Assembly (NCBI GenBank): GCA_016712265.1 | Contig: JADJRJ010000031.1 | Span: 1,116,001-1,180,000 of the forward strand | Source of the DNA: Gemmatimonadota bacterium | GTDB taxonomy: Bacteria; Gemmatimonadota; Gemmatimonadetes; Gemmatimonadales; Gemmatimonadaceae | Reading direction: 5' to 3' | Length of the DNA: 64,000 nt | Part shown: positions 18,407 through 27,294 of the stretch, one piece after another | How positions within the stretch are numbered: the stretch's first letter is position 1 | Layout of the letters: every line of letters starts with the position of its first letter | Made by a program: the position numbers and the translations under genes | Notes under the pieces: generated by a model | What the model was told of the DNA's origin: nothing | Databases searched by the model: none | Seen by the model: only the letters and a program-made list of their open reading frames with translations

Positions 18407-19387
18407 TTAGTCCAGGTACATCACCTTGCGTACGGCGGCGACCGTCTTGGCGAGATCGGGTTTGGCCGCCTTTTCGATGTTCTTTGCGTAGGGCATGGGG
18501 ACATCGGCCTGGTGAACGCGCACGACCGGGGCGTCGAGGTCGTCAAAGCAATCGCGCTGGCAGTAGTCCACGATCTGCGCGCCGACACCGCAGAACTCCC
18601 ATCCTTCTTCGAGTACCACGACGCGGTTGGTCTTGCGAACCGAGGTGGTCAGGGCTTCGGTGTCCAGCGGGCGGATGGTGCGGAGGTCCAGGACGTCGAG
18701 TTGGATGCCATCCTTCGCCATCGTGTCGGCCACCTGCAGCGCGAGGGGGACGGACTTGCCGTAGGTCACGAGCGTGCAGTCGGCACCTTCGCGCTTGAGG
18801 TCGGCCTTTCCGATCGGGACGATGTAGTCCCCATCCGGGACCTCGCCCTTGTGGTTGTACATCATTTCGCCCTCAAAGAAGACCACCGGGTTGTCATCCC
18901 GGATGGCGGCCTTGAGCAACCCCTTGGCGTCGTACGGCGTGCCAGGGGAAACCACCTTGAGGCCCGGGATGTGTGCGAGCCACGATTCAAAGGCCTGGGA
19001 GTGCTGGGCGGACAACTGGAGCGCGGCGCCGTTGGGGCCGCGGAACACCATCGGCATGTGGTACTGGCCGCCGGACATGTAGAGCATCTTGGCCGCCGCA
19101 TTCACGACCTGGTCGATGGCCAGCAGGGCGAAGTTCCAGGTCATGAACTCGATGACCGGGCGCAGTCCGACCATCGCGGCGCCGACGCCCACGCCGGCGA
19201 ACCCCAGCTCGGTAATGGGGGTGTCGACGACGCGCATCTCGCCGAACTCCTGCAGGAGTCCCTTGGAGACCTTGTATGCTCCCTGGTAGACGGCGACTTC
19301 CTCGCCCATGAGGAAGACGCGGTCATCGCGCTGCATCTCTTCGCGGAGCGCCTGGTTGAGGGCGTCGCGGTACGTGATGATCGGCAT
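18407..19387 (-). CDS. pdhB: Pyruvate dehydrogenase E1 beta subunit
   Basis: Beta chain of the thiamine-diphosphate E1 component, 326 residues. It opens with ITYRDALNQALREEM. The family core follows: GEEVAVYQGAYKVSKGL, DTPITELGFAGVGVGAAM, HSQAFESWLAHIPGLKVV and the C-terminal transketolase-type domain with VVLEEGW. Its ATG overlaps the pdhA stop by one base (TGATG), so the two are translationally coupled. A 2-oxoisovalerate specificity cannot be excluded from sequence alone, but the E1-alpha partner has the short pyruvate-type form. Confidence 0.94.
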   Translation of the reverse strand: MPIITYRDALNQALREEMQRDDRVFLMGEEVAVYQGAYKVSKGLLQEFGEMRVVDTPITELGFAGVGVGAAMVGLRPVIEFMTWNFALLAIDQVVNAAAKMLYMSGGQYHMPMVFRGPNGAALQLSAQHSQAFESWLAHIPGLKVVSPGTPYDAKGLLKAAIRDDNPVVFFEGEMMYNHKGEVPDGDYIVPIGKADLKREGADCTLVTYGKSVPLALQVADTMAKDGIQLDVLDLRTIRPLDTEALTTSVRKTNRVVVLEEGWEFCGVGAQIVDYCQRDCFDDLDAPVVRVHQADVPMPYAKNIEKAAKPDLAKTVAAVRKVMYLD

Positions 19388-20406
19388 CAGGTTGTCGTCT
19401 CCACCAGGACGTCCTCGTACAAACTCTCCAGTGCTGGTTCCGGGCTCGCCTCGGCGAAGTCCCAGGCGTCTTGCACCACGGCGCGGACCTCGTCATCCAT
19501 CGCGGCCATGCGGGCGTCGTCCACCTCGCCGAGCGCCTCCATGTGCTGCCGCAGCACGTTAATCGGGTCGCGCTGCATGTACTCCTCGAGTTCCTGCTTC
19601 GAGCGATAGGTCCCGCTGACGGCATCCGACATCGAGTGCCCCATGAACCGGTAGGTCCGGACCTCGAGCAGCGTGGGCATCGACTCGGCGCGGGCGCGCT
19701 GGAGCGCCTCACCCATCGCCTGTCGCACGGCAAGGACGTCCTGACCGTCCACGACGCCGCGCGGCATGTCGTACGCCGCACCGCGCTGGTAGATGTCGTG
19801 GATGGCCGACGCACGCTCCAGCGCGGTGCCCATCCCGTAGCGATTGTTCTCGATGATGTACACCACCGGGAGCTTCCACAGCCCGGCCATGTTCAGGGCC
19901 TCATGAAAGGCCCCGGTGTTCACCACCGACTCGCCCATGAAACACGCGATGGCCTGATCGCCGCCGCGATACTTGATGGCGAAGCCGACCCCGGTGGCGA
20001 TGGGGACGTGGCCGCCGACGATGCCGTGCCCGCCGAGGAAGTTCGTGTTCCGGTCGAACAGGTGCATCGATCCGCCCTTGCCGCGCACGCACCCGTCGCT
20101 GCGGCCGAACAGCTCGGCCATGACGGCGCGTGGCGTGATGCCGCGCGCGAGTGCCTGACCATGGTCGCGGTAGGTGGTGATGACGTAGTCGTCGGGGCGC
20201 AACATGGAGATCACGCCGGTGCCGCAGGCTTCCTGCCCGATGTACAGGTGGCAGAAGCCGCCGATGCGGCCGAGCGCGTACGCCTCGGCACAGCGTTCCT
20301 CAAATCGGCGTTGCAGCAGCATCGAGCGCAGGAGCTCCCCGCGCGTCGCAGCGTCGGTGGCGCCCGCGGTGCTGCCTGCCGGGGCGTCAGCTTTCTTCTT
20401 GGCCAT
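19387..20406 (-). CDS. pdhA: Pyruvate dehydrogenase E1 alpha subunit
   Basis: Decarboxylates pyruvate with thiamine diphosphate and transfers acetyl to the E2 lipoyl arm, 339 residues. The thiamine-binding stretch runs from GDQAIACFMGESVVNTGAFHE (near residue 165) to VVYIIENNRYGM. The phosphorylation-loop-like RFMGHSMSD is present. ATG 20406 (MAKKKADAP) is preferred to an upstream TTG at 20421. It is first gene of the pdhA-pdhB-pdhC run; lipA lies upstream in the same direction. Confidence 0.94.
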   Translation of the reverse strand: MAKKKADAPAGSTAGATDAATRGELLRSMLLQRRFEERCAEAYALGRIGGFCHLYIGQEACGTGVISMLRPDDYVITTYRDHGQALARGITPRAVMAELFGRSDGCVRGKGGSMHLFDRNTNFLGGHGIVGGHVPIATGVGFAIKYRGGDQAIACFMGESVVNTGAFHEALNMAGLWKLPVVYIIENNRYGMGTALERASAIHDIYQRGAAYDMPRGVVDGQDVLAVRQAMGEALQRARAESMPTLLEVRTYRFMGHSMSDAVSGTYRSKQELEEYMQRDPINVLRQHMEALGEVDDARMAAMDDEVRAVVQDAWDFAEASPEPALESLYEDVLVETTT

Positions 20407-20561
20407 TGGTGGTGTGGGCAACGATCCGTGGTTCTCCGCGGGATGGGTGTCCCGGGGAGGTGCAACGGAGCGGTGCGGTGCGGCCTATTGCCGCAGCGGC
20501 ATCGCGGTCCGGTGGTGCGTGCTGGACTGCCGTATGGCGAACGAGGAAGCGGTACGCTTCC

Positions 20562-21476
20562 CTAGGTCGCCATCCCTGCCGCCTGGACCTGCTCCCAGGC
20601 GTGATAACTGGAGCGAACGAGCGGCCCCGCTTCCACGTGCCGGAATCCCATGGCGAGCCCCGCGTCGCGGAGCTGCCGGAACTCTTCCGGGTTGTAGTAT
20701 CGGTCGATTGGGAGATGGGCGTCGGACGGGCGGAGGTATTGCCCGAGCGTGAGGATATCCACGTCCACTTCCCGAAGGTCGCGCATGACCTGCAGCACCT
20801 CCTCGACGACCTCGCCCAATCCGAGGATGATCCCGGTCTTGGTAGGGATCGCCGGCGCTATGCGCTTGGCGGTGCGGAAGATGTTCATCACCCGTTCGTA
20901 GCGGCCGCCCGGACGGGCACGCTTGTAGAGCCGCGGAACGGTCTCGGTGTTGTGGTTGTAGATCTCCGGTCCGGCGTCCAGCACCTTCCGGATCGAGTCT
21001 TCGTTCCCTTGGAAATCGGGGACGAGCACTTCGACCGAACATCCCGGGACCCTCTCGTGGACGAGACGGATGGTCTCGGCGAAGATGTGCGCCCCGAAAT
21101 CCGGAAGGTCGTCCCGGTCGACCGAGGTGATCACGACATGTCGCAAGGACATCTGTTCTGCGGCGGACGCGACGCGGGCAGGCTCCTCGATGTCGTAGAC
21201 GGGGGGCCGCCCATGGCTGACGGCGCAGTAGGCGCAGTTGCGGGTGCAGACGTCTCCAAGAATCATGAAGGTCGCCGTGCCGTGTTCCCAGCACTCACCC
21301 ACGTTGGGACAATGCGCCTCCTCGCACACCGTGTTGAGCTTGAGTTCGCGCATCAAGCCCTTGAGGCGTATGTAGTTAGCTCCGCCTGGCGCCTTGACTT
21401 TCAGCCAGGGCGGCTTGCGTTCCGGCAACGGGACGGCGCGTTTCCGTCCCAGGATCTGATAGAGCTGTTCGGCCAT
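20562..21476 (-). CDS. lipA: Lipoyl synthase
   Basis: Radical-SAM enzyme that inserts two sulfurs into protein-bound octanoyl groups, 304 residues. Both iron-sulfur sites are visible: the N-terminal CEEAHCPNVGEC (CX4CX5C, sacrificial auxiliary cluster) and the radical-SAM CTRNCAYC. TKTGIILGLGE and LTLGQYLRPS are also typical of the family. The C-terminal RSSYHAWEQ keeps the family RSSY ending. It is upstream of pdhA with a 155-base gap. It works after LipB/LipM on PdhC and GcvH. Confidence 0.96.
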   Translation of the reverse strand: MAEQLYQILGRKRAVPLPERKPPWLKVKAPGGANYIRLKGLMRELKLNTVCEEAHCPNVGECWEHGTATFMILGDVCTRNCAYCAVSHGRPPVYDIEEPARVASAAEQMSLRHVVITSVDRDDLPDFGAHIFAETIRLVHERVPGCSVEVLVPDFQGNEDSIRKVLDAGPEIYNHNTETVPRLYKRARPGGRYERVMNIFRTAKRIAPAIPTKTGIILGLGEVVEEVLQVMRDLREVDVDILTLGQYLRPSDAHLPIDRYYNPEEFRQLRDAGLAMGFRHVEAGPLVRSSYHAWEQVQAAGMAT

Positions 21477-21716
21477 TCTGGGATCTCAATGCGGCCCGGA
21501 CTCCACGAGTTTCGGGCGCCAAGGGCGGGAATGTAGCCGCCGCGACACGCTCGGCGCCATTGGATAACCGCCTACCCGACGGCCGGGGGTTACACTGGAG
21601 AGGTACGAGCCTGGCGGGGGTTTGTGAAACGGAGCAGGGGGGTGGCGCGTATGCCCTTCTGTTGAGGGAATGGCTCCGGGTAAGACCGGAAAAACGAATT
21701 GCACGAGGGTGGTACG

Positions 21717-21941
21717 ATGCTCCGCACAGTGTTCATGATCGGCTTGTTCGCCATTGGAGGGTTGTTCCTCCTCAAGGTGCTTTTTGGTGTGTTTGCGGTG
21801 TTTTTTGCCCTGCTGATCTCGCTGCTCAAGATGGCGATCTTCGTCGGGCTGGTCGGCGCGGCGATTTACCTGGTGGTCCGGATCCTGAGTCCGGATACCG
21901 CGCGCCGGATGCGGGAGAAGTGGGCGGGGATGGAGGGGTAG
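21717..21941 (+). CDS. Small integral membrane protein, function unknown
   Basis: A 74-residue product with two adjacent hydrophobic segments (about residues 5-30 and 35-58) and a short basic tail with ARRMREKW. ATG 21717 is chosen because GAGGGTGG lies upstream; a TTG at 21699 would add six residues. It is transcribed divergently from lipA across 240 bases in which I see no other feature beyond a weak TACACT at 21589-21594. No family recognised. Confidence 0.6.
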   Translation: MLRTVFMIGLFAIGGLFLLKVLFGVFAVFFALLISLLKMAIFVGLVGAAIYLVVRILSPDTARRMREKWAGMEG

Positions 21942-22075
21942 GAAAGCGGGGCTGTTGTCGGTGGCTTTTCGCTGCGACTGGTTGCCCGGGGCTGGAGCTG
22001 GGCTTTAGCTCCCGTCCCTCGTGCTCCGCACCTTCGGCTCGGTGACCGGGTGCCTGGTAGCACGGCGCTCCTCGC

Positions 22076-22816
22076 TCACGCCGGGCGCGCGAGTTCCTCG
22101 ACGATCGCCCAAGCGAGCAGCGGCACCATGATCTCGTGGTGGCCGGTCAGCTCGTAGCCGTGGCCGCCTTCCAACGTGGGGCGCTGCACCACGTTCATCC
22201 GCGGCCGATAGTGCCGCTGCATATCCAGGTCGCAAGTGGTGAACCCGGTGGGTCGTCCGGCGCCGAGGTTGCGGGCGACGGTCAGCGCCTTGAGAAAGAC
22301 CTCGGGCATGATGACGGCGCTGCCCAGGTTGAGCACGACGCCGCCTTCATGCAGCCCGTCGAGGGCGGCGGCCAGTCGCCGGAAGTCGCGATGTGAGGTG
22401 TCGCCGATGGCGGCTCCACTAGCGGCCGGGTGCTGGTGGATGATCTCCGCGCCTAACGCGGCGTGCACACTGGTCGTGACCCCCAGGCGTCGGGCCCCCA
22501 GCAGGACCGACAGTTCGGCGTTGACGAGGTCGGTGCGGGCTTCGAGGGCGCGGGCGACCGATTCGCCCATCCCCCACCCCTCCGCCATTCCGCGGACGAA
22601 GGCGTCGTTCAACTCACGTCCCGTCTCCTCCGCCATTCCGAACGTGCCGTCGCGCAGGCCGGCGGCCACATCCTCCGAGGTCGCCCCAAAGCGCGCCATC
22701 TCGTAGTCGTGGATCGCGGCGGACCCGTTCATCCCGATGTGGGTGATGACCCCGCGTTGCATGAGATCAATCAGGACAGGCGCCAGCCCCGTCTTGACGA
22801 TGTGCCCGCCGAGCAT
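22076..22816 (-). CDS. Deoxyhypusine-synthase-like protein; true start probably upstream
   Basis: The visible 246 residues show the NAD-dependent deoxyhypusine-synthase fold signature: HIVKTGLAPVLIDLMQRG, MNGSAAIHDYEMARFG, TSEDVAAGL, FGMAEETG and, late, GSAVIMPEVFLKAL. Bacterial members act in polyamine metabolism or have unknown roles; bacteria lack eIF5A. ATG 22816 lies in the middle of a conserved-looking helix (AVVAMLGGH). The frame remains open and protein-like upstream (PNKVSATDF, TFGAFLDALPD) to about 23038, yet contains no ATG, GTG or TTG. The upstream gene ends inside this extension (TAG at 23035-23037). The real start may be non-canonical, or a base has been lost. Confidence 0.7.
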   Translation of the reverse strand: MLGGHIVKTGLAPVLIDLMQRGVITHIGMNGSAAIHDYEMARFGATSEDVAAGLRDGTFGMAEETGRELNDAFVRGMAEGWGMGESVARALEARTDLVNAELSVLLGARRLGVTTSVHAALGAEIIHQHPAASGAAIGDTSHRDFRRLAAALDGLHEGGVVLNLGSAVIMPEVFLKALTVARNLGAGRPTGFTTCDLDMQRHYRPRMNVVQRPTLEGGHGYELTGHHEIMVPLLAWAIVEELARPA

Positions 22817-23034
22817 GGCGACGACGGCGCGTCCGGTCCGGGTCGCCTGGGCGACGTCGCGGGCGACCTGGCGGAAGTCGCGGGCGACGAGGATGTCGGG
22901 GAGGGCGTCCAGAAAGGCGCCGAACGTGCGCTCCGCGTCGGGGACGGCGCGGGAGAAGTCGGTGGCGCTGACCTTGTTGGGCCGGGCCCGGACGGGAACG
23001 GTGCGAACCCGCGCGAGGTCGGCCTCGGGGGTGC

Positions 23035-23790
23035 CTAACGCGGTGTCGCGTTGGCGGGCGCGTGGCGGGCGGATGTGAGGTACAGGTTGAGGGAACCGAT
23101 CTTCGTCTTTGACTTCATCTGCACCATCATGCGCTGCGCATCGTCGGTGAGCCAGATGCGCGCTTCACCCTTCTCCGAGAAGATGCCCTTCGACTTGATG
23201 ACGGGCTGGATCACGACGGTCTGGAAGGTCCCCGCCGGGACCTTGATGGTCTCTCGACCCAGTACCTTGATGACCACCGGGTTGCGATCCGGCCGGAAGT
23301 AGCGATCGAACGAGTAGGTGTGCCCGGCCTCAAGTGGCAGCGTGCGGACGAAGTACAGGAAGGCGCCATCGTCGAGCGGCGCGGCGACGCTGGGCTGTTC
23401 CGGGGCATCGCCCTCACGAAAGGCCTGCCGTTCGGGGAACATCTCGTACCGGCGCTCGCGCACCTTGCCGCCCTCCTCCAGGTCCTGGACGAAGCGGAGC
23501 GAGTAGAGACCGTCGCGGGCGAACCAGCTTTCGAGGACGTCGTCCACCCGGTAGAACGGCACGCCGCCGCGCACGCGAAACCGCGTGTGCCAGGCCTCGA
23601 TGCCGCGGATGGTCTCCAGGCCCAGGGTCTCCATGGTGCCTTCGCCGACCTTGATCTTGCCGAACTTGAGGTCGTAGGTAAAACGCTCGCCTAACGCGAA
23701 CGGCACCGGCGTGCCGGCCTCCGCCGCCGGTGGCTGCGCGGCGAGTCCGGCGGGCAGGAACGCGAACAGGGCCACGAGCGAGAACCGCAT
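23035..23790 (-). CDS. Exported DUF3108 protein
   Basis: A 251-residue product with a signal peptide (MRFSLVALFAFLPAGLAAQ) and a DUF3108-like beta-rich body: LGERFTYDLKFGKIKVGEG, RGIEAWHTRFRVRG, VDDVLESWFARDGLYSLRF and VIKVLGRETIKVPAGTF. It is predicted to be periplasmic or in the outer-membrane layer; function is unknown for the family. It starts one base after the glycosyltransferase stop on the same strand. Its stop lies inside a CGTTAGGC octamer that also fits the downstream frame as Ala-Leu-Gly. Confidence 0.85.
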   Translation of the reverse strand: MRFSLVALFAFLPAGLAAQPPAAEAGTPVPFALGERFTYDLKFGKIKVGEGTMETLGLETIRGIEAWHTRFRVRGGVPFYRVDDVLESWFARDGLYSLRFVQDLEEGGKVRERRYEMFPERQAFREGDAPEQPSVAAPLDDGAFLYFVRTLPLEAGHTYSFDRYFRPDRNPVVIKVLGRETIKVPAGTFQTVVIQPVIKSKGIFSEKGEARIWLTDDAQRMMVQMKSKTKIGSLNLYLTSARHAPANATPR

Positions 23791-23791
23791 C

Positions 23792-24553
23792 CTACGGCTT
23801 GGCGGGCAACTCGTTCAGCGAGCGGCGTCGCGCCGACCGGCCATACGTGAACAGCGCCCACGCATCGGACATGGGACGCAGGCGGGAGTCGCGCATGCGC
23901 AGGTCGTAACGCGGCTCGAGGGGGAGCAACTCCACTCGTCGCGCGTGGGGCACCGACGAGAGCAACACGTCGACATTGGTTGCCCAGCCGGTGCCTGCGA
24001 GCATCGGACCATCGCCTGCCGCCTTGAGGGCGTCCCGAAGCACCGAGACCCGATACAGGCGGAACGAGCCAAAGGGATCAGCGATTCCCGCGGTGCGGAC
24101 AAACGGGCGCAGGGCGAACGGGGCGAGGCGTCGCAGTCGGCGCACCGGCACCGGCGTGGCGAGGGGTGCCGGCGCAGCGACTTCCCCCACGACGATGTCG
24201 GCACCACCCTCGAAGCGCTTCACGAACTCCGGAATCAGCTCGGGGCGATCGGTAAAGTCCCCCTGGAGGGTAATCACGGCATCCCGTCGGGCGTACTTGG
24301 TCCGGGCCGAAGCTGCCATGAACAACTCGGTCAGGGCGGCGGCATACCCAACGTGCTTGTCCCCGCCGAGGATCGTGAGGGGAAGCACCGACTCGTATCC
24401 GGCCAGCGTCTCCGCGGTCGCGTCCGTGCTGCCGTCGTTGAAGACGATGATCTCATACTCCCGCGCGTAGTCCTGGAACACGGCGCGGAGTTTCCAGAGG
24501 AGCACCCCGATGGTGGGGGCCTCGTTGTGGACGGGAATGCAGATGTAGAGCAC
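23792..24553 (-). CDS. Family 2 glycosyltransferase
   Basis: A GT-A fold glycosyltransferase, 253 residues, of the dolichyl-phosphate-sugar or polysaccharide-synthase type. The N-terminal ICIPVHNEAPTIGVLLWKL is followed by EIIVFNDGSTD, the acidic LQGDFTDRPEL and a family-like RLYR segment. GTG 24553 is preferred since it starts directly at the beta-strand VLYICIP; the frame is open another 225 bases upstream but that part reads back into the adjacent gene. No C-terminal membrane helices are seen. It is coupled to the DUF3108 gene and lies downstream of a GT4 enzyme, so an envelope glycan role is likely. Confidence 0.85.
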   Translation of the reverse strand: MLYICIPVHNEAPTIGVLLWKLRAVFQDYAREYEIIVFNDGSTDATAETLAGYESVLPLTILGGDKHVGYAAALTELFMAASARTKYARRDAVITLQGDFTDRPELIPEFVKRFEGGADIVVGEVAAPAPLATPVPVRRLRRLAPFALRPFVRTAGIADPFGSFRLYRVSVLRDALKAAGDGPMLAGTGWATNVDVLLSSVPHARRVELLPLEPRYDLRMRDSRLRPMSDAWALFTYGRSARRRSLNELPAKP

Positions 24554-24608
24554 GAGGGAAGGGTAATCGGCCAGACCCAAGGGGGGAAACGCAAGCGCCC
24601 CGCGGCTT

Positions 24609-25712
24609 TTACCCGCGAGCTGCGCCAGAGGTCTGGGCCGCCAAAACCGCACGATAGATGGACTCGTTGCCATCAACCATGGCATCCACGCCAAAGCGGG
24701 CGGCTTGACCGGGTCCGGCCTGACCGAGCGCACTGCGGACGGCGGGCTCCTCGATGAGTCGCGAGGCGGCGGCGGCAAAGGCCGTGACGTCGCCCGCCGG
24801 GACCAGGAGGCCCGATGTCCCCGCCGAGATCAACTCGGGGAGCCCGCCGACTGCGAAGGCAACCGGGGGGACACCGAGCGCCATGGCGTCAATCACCGAG
24901 GTCCCGAGCCCTTCAGCCGCAGACGGGTGCCACAAGACGTCCAGCCCGGCCACGGCGGGCCCGATGGCGTCGACAAAGCCTGCACGAAAACACGGCACGC
25001 CGCTCACCTCCTCGAGCCCTGCGCCCCGACCCCCAAGGAGGACCAGCCGACAGCGCGACCGTGCCGCAGGGCTCAGTTGGTGGGTGATCTCCTGCAGTAG
25101 CGATGTGCCCTTCTCGGAGGTCATGGCGCCGACCAGTCCGCAAATCACGGCGTCGCGCGGCCATCCGAGCTCGACGCGCCAATCGCGGGGCGGCTCCGGG
25201 CGCGGCGCCGGTACGCCCGAATACACGACGTCGATCCGATCCTCGGTCACGCCTCCTTCGACGAGCGCGCTACGGACAGCCTGAGAAATCGCGATGAACC
25301 GCGACACGCGTCGTCCGTACTTCAACCGCCCGCGAGGGACGAAGACCACGCGGCGGGTCACCACGAGGGGGATGCGAGGGAGGCCGAGCAGTGCGACCAG
25401 AGCGAGGGCGTGCGACCGCGCGTCGTGCGCGTGGACCACGTCCGGACGCCAGGCCTTGATGTGTGCGCGAAGCCGACGGGCGGCCCCGAGGTCCCAGTCG
25501 CCGCGCATGCGAAGCGACGATGCGGCCATGCCAGCGGCGCGAAGCCGCTTGACCAGGGGCGAATCCGCCTGGGCGATAACGAGTGGCTCCCCCCCGCGAT
25601 CACGCTGTCCCCGCGCCAGGAGGAAGACCTGACGTTGGCCCCCCCGCCATTCGCGACCGGCATCGACATGCAGGAGGCGGAGCGGGGCGAGGGGTGCGAG
25701 TGGAGCAGCCAT
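24609..25712 (-). CDS. Family 4 glycosyltransferase
   Basis: A GT-B fold enzyme of 367 residues. The N-terminal domain begins LLHVDAGREWRGGQRQVFLL and has DVVHAHDARSHALAL. The C-terminal donor-binding domain has GLVGAMTSEKG, the acidic SAAEGLGTSVIDAMALG and GVPPVAFAVGGLPELI, as in GT4 enzymes. ATG 25712 (MAAPLAPL) fits the family start; the open frame continues 387 bases upstream without homology-like sequence. It is first gene of the GT4-GT2-DUF3108 run and diverges from the gene at 25894. Confidence 0.9.
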   Translation of the reverse strand: MAAPLAPLAPLRLLHVDAGREWRGGQRQVFLLARGQRDRGGEPLVIAQADSPLVKRLRAAGMAASSLRMRGDWDLGAARRLRAHIKAWRPDVVHAHDARSHALALVALLGLPRIPLVVTRRVVFVPRGRLKYGRRVSRFIAISQAVRSALVEGGVTEDRIDVVYSGVPAPRPEPPRDWRVELGWPRDAVICGLVGAMTSEKGTSLLQEITHQLSPAARSRCRLVLLGGRGAGLEEVSGVPCFRAGFVDAIGPAVAGLDVLWHPSAAEGLGTSVIDAMALGVPPVAFAVGGLPELISAGTSGLLVPAGDVTAFAAAASRLIEEPAVRSALGQAGPGQAARFGVDAMVDGNESIYRAVLAAQTSGAARG

Positions 25713-25893
25713 GTCGGAAAGGTGCGAGCGATCACGCGTTGCGGCAACGCGCGTTTCAAGTCTCCGTGGTCGCGCGTCGATACGACGAGCAGGAGGGGCG
25801 GGGCCGGTGGCGCATGGAACCTTGGAGCACGCCCCCACGCCTGGTGTACGGCAGCGCAGGTACGGGTCACCCACACAGTCACGGAGGATCACC

Positions 25894-26604
25894 ATGTTGC
25901 TGGGCTCGATTCGCCAACGCCTCACCCGCAACGATGCGGAGCTGGCTCTCCAGCTGCTCGTGCGCCTCGATCCTGCCGGCGAACCCCAACTGCGCAAGGC
26001 GGTGCGGGATCGCGGGATCGACGTGTTGATCGACGACCCGCGACTGGGTGACGCGCTGCGCTCGCAGGAGACGGGGGCGCTCGCGTCACTTCCCCTCATG
26101 ATCTACGTGCTCGTGCGCCGTGCGCTGCGCGAGGTGCGCGAGGACGACCGGACCGCCACCGACTTCGTGTCGTCCATTGTGCTGCATTTCGGCCTTGGGG
26201 ATCGCGCGCGGCGCATCCGCGAACACGACGACGTGACGTACGGCACGCTCGCCGACCTGGCGGTCGATGCGGAGTGCGGGGATCCCACCCGCGCGTTCCT
26301 GGCGCGCGCACACATGGGGCACTACGCCCTGTGGCTGGCCGGCCTGTTTCCCGACCGGATCGAGGCGCAGCGGCACCGTCGCGGAGGCCCCGGCCTGGAC
26401 TACTTCGACGAGATGGGACGGCGCGGCTACGAGATGGCGGCGCACCACCGGTTGGCGCACGCTCACGGCGTGGAGCACGTCTTTGAGCAGGCGGCCGAAC
26501 ACTTCCCGCAGTGGCGCCTTGCGCTCAATCGGCTCAGCGACCGGGTCTTCTTTCCGCATTTCCACTCGGCCGACAAGTTGATCCGCCAGGTGATGTGGAG
26601 CTGA
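25894..26604 (+). CDS. Conserved-looking protein of unknown function
   Basis: A 236-residue soluble protein rich in helices, with no signal peptide or membrane segment. ATG 25894 is chosen for the CGGAGGATC site just upstream; the open frame begins 183 bases earlier inside the divergent promoter gap. Visible stretches are IYVLVRRALREVREDD, AFLARAHMGHYALWLAGLFPD and LDYFDEMGRRGYEMAAHH. The His/Tyr pattern of the last two might bind metal, but this is speculation. Next gene starts 120 bases downstream. Confidence 0.7.
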   Translation: MLLGSIRQRLTRNDAELALQLLVRLDPAGEPQLRKAVRDRGIDVLIDDPRLGDALRSQETGALASLPLMIYVLVRRALREVREDDRTATDFVSSIVLHFGLGDRARRIREHDDVTYGTLADLAVDAECGDPTRAFLARAHMGHYALWLAGLFPDRIEAQRHRRGGPGLDYFDEMGRRGYEMAAHHRLAHAHGVEHVFEQAAEHFPQWRLALNRLSDRVFFPHFHSADKLIRQVMWS

Positions 26605-26724
26605 TCCGCGGGCGCCGCACCAGTTGAGCGGGCCGGAGAGGTTCTTCGAAAAGTCGGTGCGGGGCGGTGCCTCACCGGGGCGACCCATCTCGTGGGCGCG
26701 GCTGGTCGGCGCTATCATTTGCGC

Positions 26725-27285
26725 ATGTTCGACGACGTCAAACAGGCGCTGCACGACCTGCTGCATGGCAACGTCTCTCCGGGCGACCGGCGGGAGGCGC
26801 TGCACCAGATGCGCGAGACCCTGGTGAGGGCCCGGATGGCGGTGGACGACCTCCGCGCCGGTCTTCGCCAGACGGAGGCACGGCTGGGGCGGGAGCGCAC
26901 GGAACTGGAGACGGTGCAGCGGCGGCGATCGCTGGCCGAAGGGATCGGGGACACCGAAACGGTGGCCGTGGCGCAGCGGTTTGAGGCTCAACTCGTCGAG
27001 AAGGTGGCGCTGCTCGAGAAGCGGCTCGACGTGGAGCGTGGCGAGCTGGCCATGGTCGAGCGTGATGTCGAGGAGATGACGACGCAGTTCAAGGCGGCTC
27101 AGGCTGGGGTTGGGTCCGGGCTTCGTTCGGGGGCAGTCGACGAGGCGACGGGGGCGGATCCACTGTCGCGCGATGCCGCGCTGGACACGGAACTCGACGG
27201 CCTCGGGCGCGCGCAACGGCGCGCCACCCACGAGGCGGACGCGGACGCGAAGCTCGCGGAGCTGAAGCGCCGCATGGGGCTGTAG
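26725..27285 (+). CDS. Coiled-coil protein, PspA-like in character
   Basis: A 186-residue protein dominated by heptad-rich helices from about residue 25 to 130 (LVRARMAVDDLRAGLRQTEA and EKVALLEKRLDVERGELA). The first residues MFDDVKQALHDLLHG form an amphipathic helix. The size and helix pattern recall PspA/IM30 proteins, but no family signature is clear. It is followed after nine bases by the outer-membrane barrel gene, so the two are probably co-transcribed. Confidence 0.7.
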   Translation: MFDDVKQALHDLLHGNVSPGDRREALHQMRETLVRARMAVDDLRAGLRQTEARLGRERTELETVQRRRSLAEGIGDTETVAVAQRFEAQLVEKVALLEKRLDVERGELAMVERDVEEMTTQFKAAQAGVGSGLRSGAVDEATGADPLSRDAALDTELDGLGRAQRRATHEADADAKLAELKRRMGL

Positions 27286-27294
27286 CTGCGCACC

